This document shows positions 60,039-64,000 of a DNA stretch of 64,000 nucleotides, piece after piece. Position 1 is the first letter of the stretch. Every line of letters starts with the position of its first letter. The translations under genes were made by a program, and so were the position numbers. This DNA is from Crocinitomicaceae bacterium (lineage in GTDB: Bacteria; Bacteroidota; Bacteroidia; Flavobacteriales_D; Crocinitomicaceae), in NCBI GenBank assembly GCA_029252405.1, contig JAQXBM010000074.1:124001-188000 (forward strand). Direction: 5' to 3'. Under the pieces are notes generated by a model. It was given only the letters and a program-made list of their open reading frames with translations, made no database searches and was not told the origin of the DNA.

Positions 60039-61469
60039 ATGCTCAGGAAATTTCACCTTCTTTTAATTTGCCTATCGCTTGTTGCACTTGGGAATGCGCA
60101 AGAAGACGTGTTTACTGAGAAGTATGGTCCAGACCAACTGAAAAGTGACCTCAATATCTTGGTTTCAGATATGAAATCGAGTCATCCAGGGCTTTACGAA
60201 TACACAACACCAGCAATATTCGATTCTCTCGCAACTGTATTTGAGACAGGGTTGACGGATTCTCTGACGCAAGAGCAGTTTCATTTACGGGTACGGAAAT
60301 TTATCAGGGTCGTTGGTTGCGGGCACACCTCGGCACAGCCATCGGATCCTTGGTACAAAGCGCTCAGGGGAAATGCCTCCACTGTACCGATGCATATTTT
60401 CTTGCAGGATGATCAAATGTACATCAGAAAGGCGTTTGACGAAAAACTTGATAGTTTAATTGGTGCAAGAGTCGTCTCGATTGATAATAGACCTGCTAAT
60501 GAGGTGTTGGCTGAGTTAAAATCAATTGTGGGAAGGGATGGGTTCGGAGAGACCCGTGTTGAACGGAATGTTCAGCGGTTGTTTCAAACCTTCTATTTGT
60601 TTTGTTACGGACAACGGGAAACTTATCAATTAGAGTTGGAGAAGTCTACAGGAGAAATGGTGAATGTCACCGTAGAAGGAAAGAATCCTAAACGGTATTC
60701 CATTCAAAAAAGACATCAACTGACAAGAGTTATTTCGGCTAAACACGCAAAATTCGGGTTCATCGATTCTGCTCGCAAGACTGCTGTGATCGATTTGAAT
60801 AGTTTTCCCACAGGCGGATACAAGAAATTTTATCGAAAATCCTTTAAACAACTCGCGGAAAACAATTCGGAAACGCTCATCATTGATTTGAGAGGGAATG
60901 GCGGTGGTTACATGCCTAACGGTAATCGACTACTGCGTTATTTGATGAAAGAGAAATTCACTTTGGATTTTAGTAAGCCTCGTAAGCAAGGAAAAAGAAG
61001 TAAGCACATCAAAGCGGGCCTTCCTGTGAGGATTACACGATTCATATTTGCTACTATTCCTGATAGAAACAAGGAAGATCCCGATCGCAATTATCAAATT
61101 CGCTACAAACCCATCAAGAAGAATGCGTTTAACGGAAAAGTATACGTCCTGACGGATGGTTGGACCTTTTCCACTGGAAGCTTCGTTACCTCGAAACTAA
61201 AGAATTCTGGTAATGCCATCGTCGTAGGCGAGGAAACAGGTGGAGGAGAGGTAGCATTCAATGCCGTTCTGACATGGAAATTATCCCTTCCGAGCAGCAA
61301 CTTGATCGTTACGCTACCGATGTATCACATCGAAATTCAGTCTGAAATGGAAGATATCGGCCGAGGAGTGATGCCTGATATTCCTGTTGTGTACGACAAT
61401 GTTCAGCAAAAACTGGACGGAATCGACCTTGAATTGGAGAAGATTCTACAATCTATTGAGACCAATTAA
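60039..61469 (+). CDS. S41-family peptidase
   Basis: This 476-aa exported protein has a signal peptide (FHLLLICLSLVALGNAQ). The first ~240 residues form a helical and PDZ-like region (RVVSIDNRPANEVLAELKS). The S41 catalytic domain contains LIIDLRGNGGGYMPNGNRLL (~residue 295), the nucleophile Ser in LTDGWTFSTGSFVTSKLKN (~380) and EETGGGEVAFN (~402). It lacks an obvious T9SS domain, so it is periplasmic. Substrate unknown; S41 enzymes process C-termini of proteins. It stands alone downstream of the pepD group. Confidence 0.87.
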   Translation: MLRKFHLLLICLSLVALGNAQEDVFTEKYGPDQLKSDLNILVSDMKSSHPGLYEYTTPAIFDSLATVFETGLTDSLTQEQFHLRVRKFIRVVGCGHTSAQPSDPWYKALRGNASTVPMHIFLQDDQMYIRKAFDEKLDSLIGARVVSIDNRPANEVLAELKSIVGRDGFGETRVERNVQRLFQTFYLFCYGQRETYQLELEKSTGEMVNVTVEGKNPKRYSIQKRHQLTRVISAKHAKFGFIDSARKTAVIDLNSFPTGGYKKFYRKSFKQLAENNSETLIIDLRGNGGGYMPNGNRLLRYLMKEKFTLDFSKPRKQGKRSKHIKAGLPVRITRFIFATIPDRNKEDPDRNYQIRYKPIKKNAFNGKVYVLTDGWTFSTGSFVTSKLKNSGNAIVVGEETGGGEVAFNAVLTWKLSLPSSNLIVTLPMYHIEIQSEMEDIGRGVMPDIPVVYDNVQQKLDGIDLELEKILQSIETN

Positions 61470-61702
61470 CAGCTCGTTTCAATCGTCTTAATGTTTTTGT
61501 CAGTTGAATTTAGTAAATAATTTACTCTTGTTTAACTATCGCTTAATGTGATATATGTACTTTTATGTCAAGTATTTAGCGCTACCTATTTTATGATTGA
61601 AGTGAAGTAAAAACTGCTCATTAGAATTATTTTTTGAGTTTTTTTGTAACATTATCTGAAACGGTGGCGTACTACTATCCAAAACATTATAACATTTTAA
61701 GA
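61470..61702. other. Upstream region of the 59-aa small gene
   Basis: This AT-rich 233-base stretch is non-coding as far as I can see. No canonical TAnnTTTG box, hairpin or known repeat is evident; a promoter for the small gene must lie here. Confidence 0.45.
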
Positions 61703-61882
61703 ATGCAGTTAATCAATACAAACCGTGTAAAGTCAGCTAAGTTTAAATTGTCTCAACACCGTGTTCAGGGAGAAAGAAGTTCTCTATCTATCCTTCAAGT
61801 AGCTCGTTTAATGGACGTAGTGAAGAATGGAGGGGATATGAACCAAGTACCAAGTCAATCTGTATTCTTTTCTTGGAACTAA
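61703..61882 (+). CDS. Stand-alone small protein of unknown function
   Basis: This 59-aa frame starts at ATG 61703 (the open frame extends back to 61634, but without a start of quality). It is basic at the N-terminus (NRVKSAKFKLSQHRVQGERS), has an amphipathic middle segment (LSILQVARLMDVV) and ends PSQSVFFSWN. No cysteine, signal peptide or membrane helix is present. A strong terminator follows its stop, as expected for a single-gene transcript. No family is recognised; it could also be a leader peptide. Confidence 0.5.
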   Translation: MQLINTNRVKSAKFKLSQHRVQGERSSLSILQVARLMDVVKNGGDMNQVPSQSVFFSWN

Positions 61883-61906
61883 TATTTGAGTAGAAGCAAA
61901 TAGGAG

Positions 61907-61936
61907 AGCTCTTCAATTTTGAGGGGCTTTTTTTAT
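61907..61936 (+). terminator. Rho-independent terminator
   Basis: AGCTCTTCA and TGAGGGGCT pair around a 4-base loop and run into a T tract (TTTTTTT). It lies 25 bases after the 59-aa gene stop. Confidence 0.75.
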
Positions 61937-61998
61937 GAGTTTACTGATGTATTTTTGTAATTTCGATATACTATTGTAGTATTTAATACGTTTTACAA

Positions 61999-62355
61999 AT
62001 GTTAATCAATGATCGCATTCGCCTAATTCTTAAAGCGAACAATTTAACTTCTTCAGAATTTGCAGACACAATTGGTGTGAAACGCTCCAATTTGAGTCAT
62101 GTTTTGAGTGGTAGAAACAAACCAGGACTCGAGTTTCTCGCGAAGATCATTGAGGCCTTCCCAAATGTCAATGCATCGTGGTTATTAACTGGAACGCAGC
62201 GCACCGGTGACTTTCAAGAAGAAGTAGTTGATGTAAAGCCAAGTGAAAAAGTCAATGCACAAATAGGAGTGACCACTACTGATTCTGAAATCGAAAAGAT
62301 TGTTGTGTTCTACAAGAACGGCACGTTTAGCTCACATCTTCCTAGTGCTCAATAA
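61999..62355 (+). CDS. XRE-type helix-turn-helix regulator
   Basis: This 118-aa protein carries a Cro/C1-type HTH in residues ~4-60 (RIRLILKANNLTSSEFADTI, RSNLSHVLSGRNKPGLEFL, ILEAFPNV-like IIEAFPNVNASWLLTG). The C-terminal half is a polar linker and a short tail (KIVVFYKNGTFSSHLPSAQ) without a sensor domain. It is a transcription factor of unknown target; no target operator is evident. Its last 14 bases overlap the convergent mnmA gene. Confidence 0.85.
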   Translation: MLINDRIRLILKANNLTSSEFADTIGVKRSNLSHVLSGRNKPGLEFLAKIIEAFPNVNASWLLTGTQRTGDFQEEVVDVKPSEKVNAQIGVTTTDSEIEKIVVFYKNGTFSSHLPSAQ

Positions 62356-63520
62356 CACCAGAAGCGATCAATTCATCGCCAATATAGATCGCAGCGAACT
62401 GTCCAGGAGTGATTCCACGTTGTTTCTGATCAAATAAAATATAGATTCCATTGTCATTAATCACTACGGTTCCGTCTTGGTGCGCTTGTCGGTATCGAAT
62501 TCTTAACGAACATTTCAAGTTTTCAATATCCTTAAATGAATAGTTCGTGTTGACAAAGTTAAACTCTTCTTTTTGAACCTTTAACGCCCATCGGTTTAGC
62601 CCCCTATGTTCATCTGTTTGACCGGAGTAAACGAGGTTATTTTCGACGTCTAAACCAATCACGAAGGAAGGCTGCGGTCGTCCACCGATGTTCAGTCCCT
62701 TTCGTTGACCAATTGTGTAGAAATGTGCTCCTTGATGCTCCGCGACAACAATTCCTTGATCTTTCTGGTAGGTAAATGGCTCAGCAAGCTCCTTTACGTG
62801 ATCTGTATCAACATGGATCTCATCATATGCGTCGAAAGCGGCTAAATCCTCAGGGATCTCAATGACATCGCCTTTCTTCGCTTTCAATTGTTGTTGTAGG
62901 AACTGCGGTAAGCTGATCTTCCCTACAAAGCACAATCCTTGTGAATCCTTTTTGTCGGCTGTGTGAAGTCCCATTTCTCTGGCTATTTCGCGTACCTCTG
63001 ATTTCTGGAGTTCTCCAATTGGGAACAATGCTTTTGCGAGCTGCTTTTGTTTCAATTGGCACAGGAAGTACGATTGGTCTTTACCGGGATCAAGTCCTGA
63101 AAGAAGTCCAAAGGTTCCATTATCGTGCTCAACCTTGCGGCAATAGTGCCCTGTAGCAACGTAATCAGCGCCAAGTTCCATCGCTGCGTTCAAAAAGACA
63201 TCAAATTTAATCTCACGGTTGCACAGTACATCAGGATTTGGTGTGCGACCAGATTCGTACTCTGCAAACATATAATCGACAATGCGTTCGCGGTATTCTT
63301 TGCTTAAATCAATCACTTGAAACGGTATTCCAAGCTCCTGAGCGATAAGTAACGCATCGTTGGAATCGTCTATCCATGGGCAATCATCGGAGATTGTAAC
63401 ACTTTCATCGTGCCAATTCCGCATGAACATACCGATCACTTCGTAACCTTGCTCAATGAGAAGATGTGCCGCCACACTGGAGTCAACTCCGCCCGATAAT
63501 CCTACTACAACCCTTTTCAT
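62342..63520 (-). CDS. mnmA: tRNA-specific 2-thiouridylase MnmA
   Basis: I choose the ATG at 63520 (392 aa), which gives MKRVVVGLSGGVDSSVAA; the longer frame to 63592 adds 24 residues. The PP-loop ATP motif is GLSGGVDSSVAAHLL (residue 7 on), the first catalytic Cys is C100 in PDVLCNREIKFD, and the second is C197 in SQGLCFVGKIS. The enzyme thiolates uridine 34 of Lys, Glu and Gln tRNAs using relay sulfur from a desulfurase. The 3' end overlaps the XRE gene. Upstream sequence contains an inverted repeat (63531-63558). Confidence 0.95.
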   Translation of the reverse strand: MKRVVVGLSGGVDSSVAAHLLIEQGYEVIGMFMRNWHDESVTISDDCPWIDDSNDALLIAQELGIPFQVIDLSKEYRERIVDYMFAEYESGRTPNPDVLCNREIKFDVFLNAAMELGADYVATGHYCRKVEHDNGTFGLLSGLDPGKDQSYFLCQLKQKQLAKALFPIGELQKSEVREIAREMGLHTADKKDSQGLCFVGKISLPQFLQQQLKAKKGDVIEIPEDLAAFDAYDEIHVDTDHVKELAEPFTYQKDQGIVVAEHQGAHFYTIGQRKGLNIGGRPQPSFVIGLDVENNLVYSGQTDEHRGLNRWALKVQKEEFNFVNTNYSFKDIENLKCSLRIRYRQAHQDGTVVINDNGIYILFDQKQRGITPGQFAAIYIGDELIASGVIEH

Positions 63521-63530
63521 GTGTTTAATA

Positions 63531-63625
63531 CTTTTCTGCGGGAAAAAATGCAGAAAAGTTTCTGCCCCCATGTTACCGCTTCGCTCTTGCATAATATTGT
63601 TTTAATCATAATTGTGTGATTAAAA
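63531..63625. promoter_or_regulatory. Two inverted repeats in the mnmA upstream region
   Basis: CTTTTCTGC (63531-63539) and GCAGAAAAG (63550-63558) are perfect 9-bp arms with a 10-base spacer. TTTTAATCA (63600-63608) and TGATTAAAA (63617-63625) are 9-bp arms with an 8-base spacer. Both sit between mnmA and the divergent exported-protein gene and may be operators or hairpins in the mnmA leader. Confidence 0.4.
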
Positions 63626-63775
63626 AATATCATGCTCGTTTCATCCTGTAAAAGTACGACTATTTCTAATTTCTAGCGTCGATTTCATGGTTTACAAAAG
63701 TAACATTGACTTATGTTTCAAAACTAAACTCATCATTAACAATTCTTGACAAAATCGACCTGACAATCGCGGAAC

Positions 63776-63783
63776 TATTTTTG
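63776..63783 (+). promoter_or_regulatory. -7 promoter box of the last gene
   Basis: TATTTTTG fits TAnnTTTG and lies 14 bases before the ATG at 63798. Confidence 0.5.
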
Positions 63784-63797
63784 TACATTCGCTTCGT

Positions 63798-64000
63798 ATG
63801 AAACATATTCTTGTCGCCTTACTTGTTATTTCTCCTTTCGGATTTCTATCTGCGCAAAATTGCGAGCAAGTTTTGTTTACAGGGAAAGTTGAAGATACCC
63901 TTCGACCGAAGACCTTTTACAATTTAATGGTGATCAATAGAACGACCGGGCGGGGAGCTTTTGGGCAGCCAGATGGTACTTTTTCCGTTTATGCAAGTAA
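63798..64000 (+). CDS. Exported protein, 3' truncated (carboxypeptidase-regulatory-like start)
   Basis: The gene runs off the window: 67 codons are visible. It opens with a signal peptide (MKHILVALLVISPFGFLSAQ) and continues with CEQVLFTGKVEDTLRPKTFY, then VINRTTGRGAFGQPDGTFSV. That pattern resembles a CarboxypepD_reg-like domain (G.V.D......N..V.N..T..G..T..DG.F.V). Larger domains presumably follow beyond the edge. Confidence 0.7.
   Translation, partial: MKHILVALLVISPFGFLSAQNCEQVLFTGKVEDTLRPKTFYNLMVINRTTGRGAFGQPDGTFSVYAS

Overview
The window looks like a chromosome segment of a Bacteroidota bacterium, most likely Flavobacteriales and perhaps close to Crocinitomicaceae/Fluviicola. The assignment is inferred from several signs. 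Proteins carry type IX secretion (T9SS) type A C-terminal sorting domains with YPNP motifs. The promoter box TAnnTTTG recurs. Families typical of the phylum are present: DUF4421, DUF6089/PorG-like, DUF4268, CCC-motif plus DUF2752, choice-of-anchor L and J, and GH92. The SRP RNA has the short Bacteroidota core. Genes are dense, both strands are used, and G+C is moderate. No rRNA, tRNA, insertion sequence, prophage or CRISPR array was found.

Layout. 1-2.5 kb: two T9SS-exported surface proteins, the first cut by the window edge. 2.7-3.5 kb: SRP RNA and a two-cluster ferredoxin. 3.6-6.6 kb: a LuxC-like acyl-CoA reductase and a triple-PAS SpoIIE phosphatase. 6.6-15.7 kb (minus): two tandem membrane TerB-DnaJ paralogues, a GH92 mannosidase overlapping a ROK sugar kinase, a BNR-repeat protein, an LpxL-like acyltransferase and RarA. 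15.9-19.1 kb (minus): YqgE and an LptD-like protein. 19.1-24.4 kb (plus): a compact operon of amidase, MCE/MlaD protein, split Hdr-like iron-sulfur oxidoreductase, HAD protein and a conserved unknown. 24.4-26 kb: two paralogous small beta-barrel genes around a frameshifted lipoprotein remnant. 26-29 kb (minus): a flavin amine oxidase-like protein and DUF4421. 29.1-35.9 kb (plus): methyltransferase, ECF sigma factor with a membrane partner, PorG-like barrel, pyrD, HMG-CoA-lyase-like protein and two lipoproteins. 36.2-39 kb (minus): choice-of-anchor J protein, SPFH lipoprotein, small membrane protein and DUF4268. 39-45.7 kb (plus): rhodanese lipoprotein, RhlE-type helicase, P450, two orphan genes, a FemAB/GNAT-like protein and a membrane metal-dependent hydrolase. 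45.7-47.5 kb: an AAA ATPase/DUF234 gene with two long inverted repeats at its promoter. 47.5-51.2 kb: nucleoside hydrolase, trxB and an SF2 helicase. 51.4-55.8 kb: a duplicated Cys-domain/lipobox/T9SS gene pair, a lipoprotein and a group of small membrane proteins. 56.1-61.5 kb: ettA, pepD, DUF3820 and S41 peptidase. 61.7-64 kb: a 59-aa small gene, an XRE regulator, mnmA and the start of an exported protein.

Most of the window is envelope biogenesis and housekeeping. LptD, LpxL-like, YqgE, amidase and MCE genes lie close together and suggest a shared outer-membrane role. GH92 plus ROK kinase form a plausible mannose release and phosphorylation pair. The ECF sigma factor, its membrane partner and the PorG-like barrel form a plausible T9SS-related signalling block. 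The less explained signals are the palindrome pair at the ATPase promoter, an 8-bp periodic GATTNNNN repeat at three intergenic sites, the paralogous pair with an internal lipobox, very short or absent 5' leaders, and the frameshifted lipoprotein.
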